DNA of 64,000 bases from the NCBI GenBank assembly GCA_019243635.1, contig JAFAUB010000166.1, forward strand, positions 1 to 64,000, in the 5' to 3' direction. Below are positions 1-7,927 of the stretch, piece by piece. A program made the position numbers and the translations under genes. Origin of the DNA: Pseudonocardiales bacterium (GTDB lineage: Bacteria; Actinomycetota; Actinomycetes; Mycobacteriales; Pseudonocardiaceae). The notes beneath the pieces were generated by a model that had not been told where the DNA came from, searched no databases, and worked only from the letters and a program-made list of their open reading frames with translations. Numbering within the stretch: the first letter of the stretch is position 1; the number at the start of each line of letters is the position of its first letter.

Positions 1-195
1 GCTAGTACCCGTCTGAAACCCGTAGCGCCTGCAACCGTCACAGGTTCGCCACGTCACCCGCACCCGAGCTCTGCGCCTGCGCCGCAGCGCGGCCCACCAC
101 CCGCGTAACCCCATTCATCCCCACCTCCCCTCCCTGATCGTCTCCCGTGTCAGACAGCGGCACCACTCACTATCGTGGTCGCTACCCCGCTCCGG

Positions 196-426
196 TTATC
201 CCAGCCACTCCGTCAGGAGGTAGAGCAGCGTCGTGGCACCCTCCTCATCAAGGGCGATCACACAACCACCCGTGACATGGGGATCGAACACGATCCACCC
301 CTCCTGCATGCTCACCAGAAGGTTGGCGAAACCCACCGGACCCCGGTGCAGCTGACACGACGCCGATATCGCCTTACGACGACGCTTATTCGGGCCGTTA
401 GTATGATAGCTATGCCAGTTCATCAT
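196..426 (-). CDS. Small hypothetical protein of the element edge
   Basis: About 76 residues, starting at one of two adjacent ATG codons (426 or 423). A purine-rich stretch just upstream (aaggaaggGAG) supports this start over the longer open frame to 510. The N-terminus is basic (NKRRRK). The C-terminal half reads EGWIVFDPHVTGG followed by a short acidic helix. The same layout, GW-x-(V/L)-(F/Y)-(D/P)-P-H followed by an acidic helix, occurs in the small protein at 32412-32621. I do not recognise a function. It lies downstream of the pra-like gene on the same strand and may be the next gene of that operon. Remote similarity to the 32 kb protein is by eye only. Confidence 0.5.
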   Translation of the reverse strand: MMNWHSYHTNGPNKRRRKAISASCQLHRGPVGFANLLVSMQEGWIVFDPHVTGGCVIALDEEGATTLLYLLTEWLG

Positions 427-589
427 GACTCCCTTCCTTGGTTGCGTGACCCACGCCTTCCGACTTTCCGCCACGACCCTCGGTGTCCTCGGCCCTGCCG
501 ATGTGGTCATGACTCACCGCCGGTGGTGATAGCCTCGCCACCGGGCGACGACGGCATCGCGACGACCAGGCCCGCCCGCGCCGCGTCGG

Positions 590-1060
590 TCACGCCGCCG
601 CTTTGACGCCCGGGCCGGATCCACCGTTCCCCCGACCGGCCGATGTGCTGGCCGCAGAGCCGATGGCCGGGGCGGTCATGCCGGTGGCCCGGATGACCCA
701 GGTGATCCATTTCGCCTGGCCCGAGGTCTCCGCGCGGGGCTGGACGGTCATGCCTTCCAGTACCACCGGCCGGAACGGCACCCCCGGCACCGCTGGTGGG
801 GGCACTGGCTGGACCTTGGCGGCGAACTCCACGGTGACCGACTTCTCCCGGTCCTTCTCCGCCGAGGGATCGGCGAACGTGCCCCGGTACAGCGGCAGCC
901 CGCTCACCTCGTCCAGCCGGGGCCGAACCGCGCGGTTCCGGGCCCGGTCCTCCTGTGACTGGTACTCACTCACCGGCTGGATCTCCCCGACCAGGTACAG
1001 GCCCTGAGGAAACCACTCGTCGAAGTCAGCCTTCAACCGGACGTTCTTCGAAGCTGCCAT
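590..1060 (-). CDS. Pra/SCO3933-like plasmid replication, integration and excision activator
   Basis: 155 residues from the ATG at 1060. The body carries FPQGLYLVGEIQPV, then RPRLDEVSGLPLYRGTF, then a VEFAAKVQPVP stretch and a C-terminal P-F-R-P-V-V-L-E-G-M-T-V segment. I associate this layout with the Pra/SCO3933-like proteins of actinomycete integrative elements (pSAM2 type), which switch on replication and excision genes. The tail is low-complexity Gly/Ala/Ser. It follows the excisionase-like gene on the same strand. A second, damaged copy lies at 7479-7839 and shares RPRLDEV, the PFRPV and EGMTVQPRAETSGQA blocks and some flanking DNA. Family assignment is from remembered sequence patterns and was not searched. 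Confidence 0.6.
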   Translation of the reverse strand: MAASKNVRLKADFDEWFPQGLYLVGEIQPVSEYQSQEDRARNRAVRPRLDEVSGLPLYRGTFADPSAEKDREKSVTVEFAAKVQPVPPPAVPGVPFRPVVLEGMTVQPRAETSGQAKWITWVIRATGMTAPAIGSAASTSAGRGNGGSGPGVKAAA

Positions 1061-1166
1061 GTTATTACCGCCTTCTCCTTGGTTCCTGTGGTTCCTGGTC
1101 ATCTCATCGGCTGGCCGGATGAGTGTTTCTCTGATCGTGCGGGTCTCAGTGGTGTTGAGCGTGAGA

Positions 1167-1454
1167 TCACGTAGGCCGAGTAGCGTGAGCACCATTCGAG
1201 TCCGCCGTCAGGGTGTGGTCGGTGGCGGTGGTGGGCATCGCGCCGGTCGCGAACGAGTCGTTGGCGGCCTGTGCGCACGCGTGCGCGTAGGCGGTCACCG
1301 CCGCGCCGGTCACCCGCAACGCGCCCTTGCCGGTGCCCAGCTTCAACGCGTCCAGCTGGCCGGACTCGATCGCCCGGTAGATCGTCGTGACCGACACGTC
1401 AAAGTGCTCGGCCACCTCCCTGACCCGGTACATCCGGGTGCTCTCCACCTGCAT
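1167..1454 (-). CDS. Excisionase-like helix-turn-helix protein
   Basis: 95 residues. The start at 1454 is supported by a clear GGAGGGG ribosome binding site about six bases upstream; the open frame runs further but has no comparable site. Residues 8-55 form a MerR/Xis-type winged helix (YRVREVAEHFDVSVTTIYRA followed by LKLGTGKGALRV), the fold of excisionases that bend DNA at attachment sites. The C-terminal 30 residues are low complexity. It sits between the GntR regulator and the pra-like gene, an arrangement expected in an AICE. No integrase is visible in this part of the window, so a role as a general HTH regulator remains possible. Confidence 0.65.
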   Translation of the reverse strand: MQVESTRMYRVREVAEHFDVSVTTIYRAIESGQLDALKLGTGKGALRVTGAAVTAYAHACAQAANDSFATGAMPTTATDHTLTADSNGAHATRPT

Positions 1455-1550
1455 CGATGCCCCTCCAGGGTTCGGTGTTCGCCCCGGCCGGGGCTTCCGC
1501 TGTCTGGCGCCAGGCGGGGGAGCCGGGTGACAGCCTCGCGCCATGTCACT

Positions 1551-1568
1551 ATAGCACCATGGCGCTAT
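1551..1568. promoter_or_regulatory. Imperfect 18-bp palindrome, candidate operator
   Basis: ATAGCACCATGGCGCTAT pairs with its own complement at 16 of 18 positions and is centred on CCATGG. It lies between the end of the GntR gene and the excisionase-like gene. On the minus strand it overlaps TATAGT, a good -10 element for the downstream operon. A KorSA-like GntR protein repressing a pra/xis promoter would need a site like this. Binding is inferred. Confidence 0.4.
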
Positions 1569-1652
1569 GGTAGTAATGTGTGTTGCGCCAGCACAGCCAG
1601 CGAAGCCCCCGGCTACTCGCTCCGGGGGCTTCGGTGATGACTGAGCTGGGAC

Positions 1653-2417
1653 TCAGCCGACGGGAATCTCGTACTCCAGGCGGTTTCGGTCACCGCCGAG
1701 GACCATCACGTCCACCTCGACGGGCCGGTCATCGTCGGACAGCACCGTGCGCACGACCCGGAAGACCGGCGTACCCGTCGACAGGCGCAACGCCCGTGAC
1801 TCCTCAGGCGTCGGCATCCGCGTGTACACCACTTCGCGCGCGAGCCGGGGCGGATAACCGAGGGCGACCAGGACAGCACGAGCACCACGGGGAATCTTGT
1901 CAACCTCCATGATGCGGCTACCCCGGACAAGCTCAGTCGGGTAGTACGACTCGACCAGCTCGACGGGCTCATCGTCCAGAAACATCACACGCCTGCGGAC
2001 GACCACCGTCCCCGCATCGGACAACCCCAGGCTGTCAGCCACCTCCTCCGGTGGCTCCACCTCCCCGACGAACGTGATCCGCTGCTCAGCTCGGCGACCA
2101 TCCTTCGCGCCCTCGGTCGTCCACCGATCCCGCTCACCTTCCGGCGGAACAGACAGATACCGCGACGACACCACCCGCCACGGCCGCTTCCTCCGGACGA
2201 AGACGCCTCGACCAGGAACACTCTCCACCAGACCCTCGGACCTCAGGGTCCGAACCGCACGCTGCGCCGTGGAGCTAGCGACCCTGAACCGATCCATGAT
2301 CGTCGCGTTGGACGGGATCGGGTCACCCGCACGTAGCACACCGGACTCGATCTCGGCTCGCAACACGTCCGCGACCTGCCGGTACGGTGAGCGCGGATCA
2401 CCGGGATTTACCATCAT
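1653..2417 (-). CDS. GntR/HutC-family transcriptional regulator (KorSA-like)
   Basis: 254 residues. Residues 8-75 are a GntR winged helix (PYRQVADVLRAEIESGVL, then PSNATIMDRF and GLVESVPGRGVFVRR). Residues 90-250 match the UTRA ligand-binding fold of the HutC subfamily (VVVRRRVMFLDDEPVELVES; PVFRVVRTV.SDDDRPVEVDV). In pSAM2-type elements the KorSA repressor of this class controls the pra operon. Here the gene is upstream of and co-directional with the excisionase-like and pra-like genes, which supports that role. The start could be either of two adjacent ATG codons. The ligand is unknown. Confidence 0.8.
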   Translation of the reverse strand: MMVNPGDPRSPYRQVADVLRAEIESGVLRAGDPIPSNATIMDRFRVASSTAQRAVRTLRSEGLVESVPGRGVFVRRKRPWRVVSSRYLSVPPEGERDRWTTEGAKDGRRAEQRITFVGEVEPPEEVADSLGLSDAGTVVVRRRVMFLDDEPVELVESYYPTELVRGSRIMEVDKIPRGARAVLVALGYPPRLAREVVYTRMPTPEESRALRLSTGTPVFRVVRTVLSDDDRPVEVDVMVLGGDRNRLEYEIPVG

Positions 2418-2974
2418 GACTCCCTAGTGGCTCACGTGGCTCATCCCCCATCCTACGACCATGCCAGCCAGGCGCCATGGTTCCGTCGGGACAACAGCAG
2501 CACCGGCACGCTCCTTACCGCCGCAGAGCCGTCGCGACCCAACTACGAACCCGCGCACTGCCGAATTCGCCTCTATGGGATCAAGCACGCCGCCTCCGGC
2601 GGCGCGGACGTGGCTGAGTCCGTCGTTCTGCGTGCGTGCCCGCTCGGGCCGGTCCCGCTTGCTGCGCGCGGCCTGGCGGCCGTGCTCGCGCGGGCCGGCC
2701 CGGCGGGCGGCTGATCATCTGCTAATAGTGCGCTGGTCGTTGGAGATCAATCACAGGGGCGTGTGGCTTGGAGTGATGACGTCTCGGTTGTAGTTGGCAA
2801 CGGGGGGCAGGGTGGTGTGGCCAAGCAGCATGCGATGGATACTTGGGTCCGGCGTTAGCCGATTGGCACGAGGTACGGCGCCGACCCCGCTCGTGGAACT
2901 CGGCGCCGTGGGTGACCCAGCGGAGGACGGAGAGTCACGGCTACCGTGAACTCCCCGTTGGGATGTGTGAGTGG
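2418..2974. other. Gene-free stretch upstream of the GntR gene
   Basis: About 550 bases between the GntR start and the permease stop. Short open frames on the plus strand are arginine/alanine-rich and lack ribosome binding sites or recognisable motifs. It should hold the GntR promoter. I see no convincing gene, repeat or RNA. Confidence 0.5.
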
Positions 2975-4072
2975 TTATTCACGGAGTGATGTCTCCCAGC
3001 GTTTTTCGATCTTCCCGAGGCGCCAGACCGCTAGGGCCACGATCCAGGTGAGGGCGAACAAGCCGGCGATAACGAATCCGGCTCGGTTGATGTCGAAGTT
3101 GGACATGAAGTCCCAGAAGGGGCCGCTGAGGTGTAGTTCGTCGGTCAGGACGCCGAGGATCTCGATAGTGCCGATTAGGAACGCGGCGGCGATCGACAGG
3201 CCGGTGATGACCAGGTTGTAGTAAACCTTGCGGACGGGTCGGGCGAACGCCCAGCCGTAGGCGAAGTTCATGAAGCACCCGTCGAGGGTGTCGAACAAGG
3301 TCATGCCGCCGGAGAACAGCAGGGGTAGGGCGAGTACCGCGTAGAAGGGAAGCCCTGCGGTGGCCGCGTAGGCGGTCGCGGCGAGCAGGACGACCTCGGT
3401 GGCGGTGTCGAAACCGATACCGAAGACGAGGCCGACGAAGAACATCTGCCAGGTGTGGTTGATCGAGCGCATGAAGCGGCCGAAGAAGCGCCACATCAGG
3501 CCGCGGGCCTGGAGTTGGCGCTCGAGTTCGTCCTCGTCGTAGGCGTCGGTACGCATGGCGCGGAAGACCTTCACTATCCCGGCGAGCACCACCAGGTTCA
3601 GCGCGGCGATCAAGTAAAGGAAACCAGCGGCAACCAGCGTACCTATCGCCCCGCCGAGGGTCTCGTAGGTGGAGTTGGGGTCGACCACGGCCCCAAACAC
3701 GGCTCGGGCCGCGATCGAGATGCCCACACCGACGGCGAACACGATCGTGGAGTGGCCCAGGGCGAAGAAGAACCCGATAGCCAGTGGCCGCTTGCCCTCG
3801 GCCATCAATTTGCGGGTCACATTGTCGATGGCGGAGATGTGGTCCGCGTCGAACGCGTGACGCGTTCCCAGTGTCCAGGCGGTGATAGCCACGCCGATCC
3901 CGACGCCGAGGTTCTGGTAGTGGAAGTGGTGGGGTAGCACGGTGAACACGAAGATCCCCCACCCGAAGGCGTTCAGGGCGAGGACCACCAGAGTCATCGC
4001 GCCCAGCCGACCCCATTCGGCGGAGTCCAGCGCGTGGGCGATCGATCGGTAACGGGTCATCAAGGTATGCAA
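2975..4072 (-). CDS. NiCoT-family nickel/cobalt permease
   Basis: Integral membrane transporter for Ni2+ or Co2+ of the HoxN/NixA family. The signature RHAFDADHI in the second hydrophobic segment (His and Asp residues that bind metal) is present, followed by GFFFALGHSTIVF and the GFDTATEV motif of the C-terminal half. About eight hydrophobic segments are visible, the usual family topology. The start is taken as TTG at 4072 because GAGGAGG lies five bases upstream; an in-frame ATG at 4060 is 17 bases from that site and gives a protein four residues shorter. The cobalamin riboswitch directly upstream points to cobalt uptake for B12 rather than nickel uptake for urease or hydrogenase. Confidence 0.9.
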   Translation of the reverse strand: MHTLMTRYRSIAHALDSAEWGRLGAMTLVVLALNAFGWGIFVFTVLPHHFHYQNLGVGIGVAITAWTLGTRHAFDADHISAIDNVTRKLMAEGKRPLAIGFFFALGHSTIVFAVGVGISIAARAVFGAVVDPNSTYETLGGAIGTLVAAGFLYLIAALNLVVLAGIVKVFRAMRTDAYDEDELERQLQARGLMWRFFGRFMRSINHTWQMFFVGLVFGIGFDTATEVVLLAATAYAATAGLPFYAVLALPLLFSGGMTLFDTLDGCFMNFAYGWAFARPVRKVYYNLVITGLSIAAAFLIGTIEILGVLTDELHLSGPFWDFMSNFDINRAGFVIAGLFALTWIVALAVWRLGKIEKRWETSLRE

Positions 4073-4159
4073 GGCATCCTCCTCGGGATGCTCCCAGGAC
4101 CCCGACGGCGCCCCGGACCGGCCCCGCACGCACGCGGGCCGGCACGAACCGTCCTTCCT

Positions 4160-4312
4160 GCGAGGCTCGGATCCGTGGATGCGGCGACAGGCGACCGGAC
4201 TCATCCCCCTGGCGGGGGCATCACCGTTGCGGGACAGCGCCGGGTTCACACCGGACTTCGCTGCGGCAGCACCATCTCCACCCGGAGGACGGAGACGACC
4301 TCAGCGTAGGCC
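4160..4312 (-). promoter_or_regulatory. Cobalamin riboswitch upstream of the permease
   Basis: Read on the minus strand, the leader contains CCGGTGTGAACCCGGCGCTG followed directly by TCCCGCAACGGTGATG, the conserved core of AdoCbl riboswitches. About 10 bases later comes GCCAGGGGGATGA, the position of the B12 box. It lies about 90-240 bases upstream of the start codon of the permease gene. A GC-rich inverted repeat (GCCCGCGTGCGTGCGGGGC region) follows and could be the expression platform. Family knowledge: B12 binding turns such genes off. Boundaries are approximate. Confidence 0.88.
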
Positions 4313-4380
4313 AAGGCCTTCATCACCTTCAAGACTGAACAGCTGATGAGATATGTGGGTGCTGTAGGAAACTGGCTGAT

Positions 4381-4752
4381 ATGCACCTCGTGCCTACCGA
4401 ACGCGATCACCGCCCAGCCATCGACCACCACCGGGTCTGCAACGCCATCGAAGCGCTCGGCGAACCAGAGCACCTCACCGCCTGGGCAGCACGCTTCTCA
4501 CTGCTCAGCGATCCCAGTCGGCTGGCCTTACTACTCTGCATCCGCCACGCTGGCCCGATCAGCGTCACCGACCTCGCCCTAGCCACCGGGATCAACGCCA
4601 CCACCACCTCCCAAGCCCTACGACTGCTGCGCGTCGCCGGAGCCGTCACCACCGCACGCGAAGGCCGAATCATCCGCTACCAACTAGCTGACGAAACCCT
4701 CCACACCCTCCTCACCACCGCCAGCCCCATCCAGCTGACTCCCCGCGACTGA
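4381..4752 (+). CDS. ArsR-family metal-responsive regulator
   Basis: 123 residues. A winged helix-turn-helix spans residues 28-100: FSLLSDPSRLALLLCIRHAG, then SVTDLALATGINATTTSQAL as the recognition region, then a beta-hairpin GAVTTAREGRIIRYQLADET. This is the ArsR/SmtB fold. The N-terminus is rich in His and Asp (HRPAIDHHRV), possible metal ligands. It is divergent from the nickel/cobalt permease with about 70 bases between the riboswitch and the start codon. That suggests a Ni/Co sensor of the NmtR/KmtR type controlling the neighbour. An AAGGAAG-like site is weak; GTAGGAA precedes the ATG. Confidence 0.8.
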   Translation: MHLVPTERDHRPAIDHHRVCNAIEALGEPEHLTAWAARFSLLSDPSRLALLLCIRHAGPISVTDLALATGINATTTSQALRLLRVAGAVTTAREGRIIRYQLADETLHTLLTTASPIQLTPRD

Positions 4753-5375
4753 CCACCACACCTCTCTAAACCGGAAGGCAGCCTCCCCGTCACGGACGGC
4801 TAGCGTCCCCGGCACAACAGACCATTCCCCGTGATGGGTTTCCTGCTGGCCAGCACGGGACCCGCCTACGAGTCTTCATCCTCGGGTGCCGGGGGTCGCC
4901 AACCCGCGACCCCCGGCAGATCTCGGCCAACTGGAAGAGAGCAATGACCCGCACCGGGCGGCGAGAGCCGTCATCCCCGCCGACGATCGCTTGAGAGCCC
5001 AACAGGACAGACCACATACGAGCGTCACGCTGCTACTGGCACGTTCACACGAAGTGCTCGCAAGGATCTCCGTCCCCTCAGACGCCCCCGGGATCGTCCT
5101 ACGTCGGCTCACCGGCATCAAGGGCGCCGCTATTGCGGCGTCGCTCCCGCGATGGCGCAAGCGCCACCCTTGACCCCGGCGATCCAACGCAGAGGCGGCC
5201 GGGTATGAGGGAACGGAGGGCGAGTAGGTCGAGCCCACCAGCCACCGGCCGTGCCGAATCCGTGCCAGATACAACGGCGACCAACGGAGTACAGCGGGGG
5301 GCCACTGGGACACAACTCGTGGCCCCCTAACCAAGATCCCTCCCGTCATCGCTGGTCAGACTCCGTTTCTCCTGG
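4753..5375. other. Gene-poor stretch after the ArsR gene
   Basis: Several overlapping open frames exist on both strands, but none has a recognisable domain, a good ribosome binding site or a consistent codon pattern. A small perfect stem (GCCGC-TATT-GCGGC) lies near 5130. I see no gene here. Together with the degraded tRNA that follows, it looks like residual mobile-element DNA. Confidence 0.4.
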
Positions 5376-5447
5376 GTGGCAGGTCAAGGATTCGAACCTT
5401 TGAAGGCATCAGACGACTGATTTACAGGCCGCTACGGTAAGACTCCG
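5376..5447 (-). pseudogene. Decayed tRNA-Tyr (GUA), likely old attachment site
   Basis: On the minus strand the 3' half reads TGTAAATCAGTCGTC, a variable-arm segment, then AAAGGTTCGAATCCTT, then a CTGCCACC end. This is the anticodon loop (GTA), variable arm, T arm and acceptor end of a bacterial tRNA-Tyr. The 5' side keeps TTACCGTAGCGGCC, resembling the D-arm entry, but the D-loop and 5' anticodon stem (about 18-20 bases) are missing, and the 5' acceptor strand does not pair. It cannot fold as a tRNA. The 3' ends of tRNA genes are the usual att sites of actinobacterial integrative elements. Confidence 0.6.
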
Positions 5448-5696
5448 GTGGTAATGATAATCCCCACAAATGCAGCCAAGTCATGGCATACCGGTCGTGC
5501 TGTCCACGTGCTGTAAGGAAGGGTCAGTAGCGGTCAACTGCGGAGCACCAAGGAACAGGTCAAGCGCAGGTCAGCGGGCATCACCTGGGACGGTAGCGAG
5601 ATTCCCAAGCTCTAGATCAAGCACAAGCGCCTCCGGCGGGCCTCGGCTCCGGGATTGGCCCCCAGGACCAGGCCCGGATGGTGGTGGGTCACCAAC

Positions 5697-5837
5697 GCGG
5701 GTATCCCGTCGCGTCGGCGCCCAAGAGCGTAGCAGACCAGGGGCAGGGGTCCATGTCGTTCAGCCGTCGGGTGCTCCACATGGACCCCTGCCCCTGGCCC
5801 GCTTCGAGCAAGCTCGCCGACGCGACGGGATACCCGC
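5697..5837. repeat. 141-bp mosaic palindrome
   Basis: The outer 23 bases (GCGGGTATCCCGTCGCGTCG plus GCG) recur as an exact inverted copy at 5815-5837. The inner block CCAGGGGCAGGGGTCCATGT recurs inverted around 5777-5797. Between them, about 17 bases on each side are unrelated, and a loop of about 20 bases separates the arms. The element would extrude as a cruciform or fold as a long hairpin. No gene lies in it. Confidence 0.85.
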
Positions 5838-6010
5838 TCCGGCACCGTCTGTCCTGCGGCGGCAAAGACAAACCAGTCCATGATCACCTCCATCGTTTAC
5901 CTACCTGAAATAACCGCCAACGTCCGGGACCAGCACGTAACGTCAAGAGACGTCGGTGCTGGACAGATGAACTATTCGGTCATGACCGAAACTGTCCGGT
6001 ACCAGGTTCT

Positions 6011-6052
6011 GGTAATCGCTAGGCCGCAGGTTCGAGTCCTGCCGGGGGCGCA
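6011..6052 (+). repeat. tRNA 3'-end fragment (possible att core)
   Basis: GCAGG-TTCGAGT-CCTGC (6026-6042) is a perfect T arm with the conserved loop, followed by CGGGGGCG-CA, an acceptor strand and part of a CCA end. The preceding CTGGTAA resembles a Thr(GGU) anticodon loop, but no anticodon stem, D arm or matching 5' acceptor (GCCCCCG) is present. It therefore looks like the 3' piece of a tRNA left by integration or excision. Confidence 0.5.
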
Positions 6053-6212
6053 TCGACCCAGCTCGGAGGTCTGCTGACCGATCTGACCAAGATCGACTCA
6101 CTCGTTACCCGCCTCGTTGCGGAGGCGCCGGTCGATCGAGCGCCACAGCCGCAGCGACCCCGTTCGTTCCCCGCGACATGGAGACGTCCTGCGTCATCCA
6201 GACGCGCTCGTG

Positions 6213-7253
6213 CCCTAGATGATCTATTCCAAGGGGTGGGGCTCGGCGTGTCGTGATCAGCTGACACGCGAAGGGTGTCCAAGATCGGCGTTCTCACCCA
6301 ACGTCGAACCCGGAGACCCTCGTGGACGCCGACCTGGACACCCTCGCGACCGCACTCCACGTCAGGACTGATGACCTGTTGCGCAGCGCGCCCGAGCGCG
6401 CGCCGTGGCGCCCGGCGATCGGACTCAGCCCGCAGATCTCCGATGCGGAGCTGGTGACGCTGGCGGTGATGCGGGCCCTGCTGGGGTTCACCAGCGAGTC
6501 CCGCTGGTTGCGCTTTGCCACCGCGCAGCTACGTCACCGGTTCCCGTACCTGCCCCAGCAGTCGGGCTACCACAAACGGCTGCGCACTCTGGCCGCCACG
6601 ATCAGCCGGCTGACCGGGATGCCCGCCCGCGACACCACCCTATGGACCGACGACGTGTGGGTGACCGACTCCACCCCGGTGGAACGCGCCCGCTCCCGCG
6701 AGGCCGTGCACCGCGGCGAGCTGGCCGGATGGGCCGAGTACGGCTACTGCGCCGGCCACTCCCGCTACTTCTGGGGACTACGCCTGCACCTGCCGGCCAC
6801 CCTGCACGGCCCGCCCGCGGGCTTCGCGCTGACGGGAGCCAAGGCCGATGAACGAACGGTCCTGCTCGACATCCCGCACACCGACCCCCCCCCGCACCGA
6901 CCCGGGCAGCTCCTCATCGGGGATGAGAACTACTCCGGCGCCGAACTCGACACCACCCTGGCCGAGACCGGCCCGAACCTGCTGCGACCGGCCCGCAAGG
7001 ACGAACCCGACCGAGCGGGCAACCGGTTTTTCAAACCCCTCCGCCAGACCATCGAATCGATCTCCGACACCTACAAGGGCCAGCTCAACCCCGAAGACCA
7101 CGGCGGCAAGACCCCCAATGGCGTCCTGGTCCGCACCCTGCAAACATCCTCGCCCTGACCACCGCGATCTGGCACAACGACCACACCGACCAACCGATCA
7201 AGCGATCACTACCGGCCTACGACCACTGACCCCTTGGAATAGATCATCTAGGG
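6213..7253 (+). mobile_element. IS982-type insertion sequence
   Basis: Bounded by perfect 25-bp inverted repeats: CCCTAGATGATCTATTCCAA plus GGGGT at 6213-6237, and its exact complement at 7229-7253. The element is about 1.04 kb and holds a single transposase gene of IS982 type. GTG occurs on both outer sides (6210-6212 and 7254-7256) and may be a minimal target duplication, although this family usually makes longer ones. Perfect ends suggest recent arrival, while the transposase is already frameshifted. Confidence 0.85.
6322..7229 (+). pseudogene. IS982-family transposase, frameshifted near the C-terminus
   Basis: DDE transposase starting at GTG 6322. Recognisable blocks: WTDDVWVTDSTPVE (first Asp), AEYGYCAGHSRYFWGLRLHL, LIGDENYSGAEL (second Asp), and RFFKPLRQTIESISDTYKGQ with the final Glu. 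The continuous frame stops at 7158 with an aberrant TSSP tail. The +1 frame immediately continues with ILALTTAIWHNDHTDQPIKR and ends at 7229, the expected C-terminus. One base is therefore missing near 7143. A nine-C run near 6887 is another fragile point but keeps the frame. The Asp and Glu residues precede the break, so partial activity cannot be excluded. Confidence 0.85.
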
Positions 7254-7391
7254 GTGAGCGCGACACCGCCCTTGACCTGGGACCCTCGCGAGGGCTCACA
7301 TCGAGCTACTAGCGGGCAGGCCAAGGGACTGCCCGATGCGTGGGCCAGCTTACGAGCCCCCGCCCCAGGTCAAGGGCGGTGTCGTGCTCAC
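7254..7391. repeat. 138-bp inverted repeat abutting the insertion sequence
   Basis: 28-bp arms at 7254-7281 and 7364-7391 (GTGAGCGCGACACCGCCCTT plus GACCTGGG and its complement) differ at one position. Inner GAGCCCTCGC/GAGCCCCCGC blocks extend the pairing. A perfect 12-base palindrome CCCTCGCGAGGG lies inside the left arm. The outer left edge coincides exactly with the right end of the IS982-type element. Confidence 0.85.
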
Positions 7392-7478
7392 CGTTTGAGT
7401 TCAAGCGACTCCCTTCTCTGATGGTGCGACACACGCCTTCCGGCCTTGCGCCACTGTCCGCAGCGGACCGGGTCCAGC

Positions 7479-7839
7479 TCACGCCGCCGACCTGCCCGGC
7501 ACTGCCCCACTCTCGCCGGCTGCGGCTCCCGGAGCCGTCATGCCGACGGCACGGACGACCCACGTGAGCCACTCGGCTTGCCCGGAGGTCTCCGCGCGTG
7601 GCTGCACGGTCATGCCCTCCAGCAGCACCGGCCGAAACGGCAGCCCTGGCACGGACTCCGGCGGGACCGGCTGGTGCGCGCACGCGAACTCCATAGTGAC
7701 CGATCTCTCCCGGTCCTTCTCCGCCGAGAAGTCCGTGAAGGTCCCGCAGAACAGCGGACGGCCCGTCACCTCATCCAGCCGAGGCCGCACCGGCCGGTTG
7801 CGCGCCCACCGAGAACCGCACATACCTTGGCGTTCCCAT
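7479..7839 (-). pseudogene. Second, internally deleted pra-like gene
   Basis: Homologous to the gene at 590-1060: it shares RPRLDEVTGRPLF, FSAEKDRERSVTMEFA, PFRPVLLEGMTVQPRAETSG and EWLTWVVRA. The likely start (ATG 7839, MGTPRYVRF) is in a different frame from the body. Codons for the FPQGLYLVGEIQPV region, roughly 28 residues, are gone. An alternative long frame from 7871 encodes an unrelated basic N-terminus. Flanking DNA is also shared with the first copy: the ACTCCCTTC...CACGCCTTCCG block occurs near 430 and 7410. The copy therefore arose by duplication or from a related element. It is not expected to be functional. Confidence 0.7.
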
Positions 7840-7927
7840 GGCCGCCACCTTTCTTTCTTGTCCCTATGCATTCAGTCGACCGCCGGGCTACCAGTTTCAT
7901 TTCCACGCGAAGATGATGGACCACTGC

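Noticed and set aside
1..195. Gene at the left edge
   Set aside because: No frame with a start, ribosome binding site or motif reaches the edge; a gene ending left of base 1 cannot be judged from here.
4346..4582. Alternative gene start in another frame over the ArsR gene
   Set aside because: The product is Ser/Thr-rich and lacks the HTH; the frame from 4381 gives a complete ArsR fold.
6011..6052. Functional tRNA-Thr (GGU)
   Set aside because: CTGGTAA looks like a Thr anticodon loop, but no anticodon stem, D arm or 5' acceptor strand pairs with the 3' end.
6173..6184. CGACATGGAGAC as a third half-copy of the palindromic repeat
   Set aside because: Twelve bases match the arm, but the rest of the arm and the opposite arm are missing. 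Chance similarity cannot be excluded.
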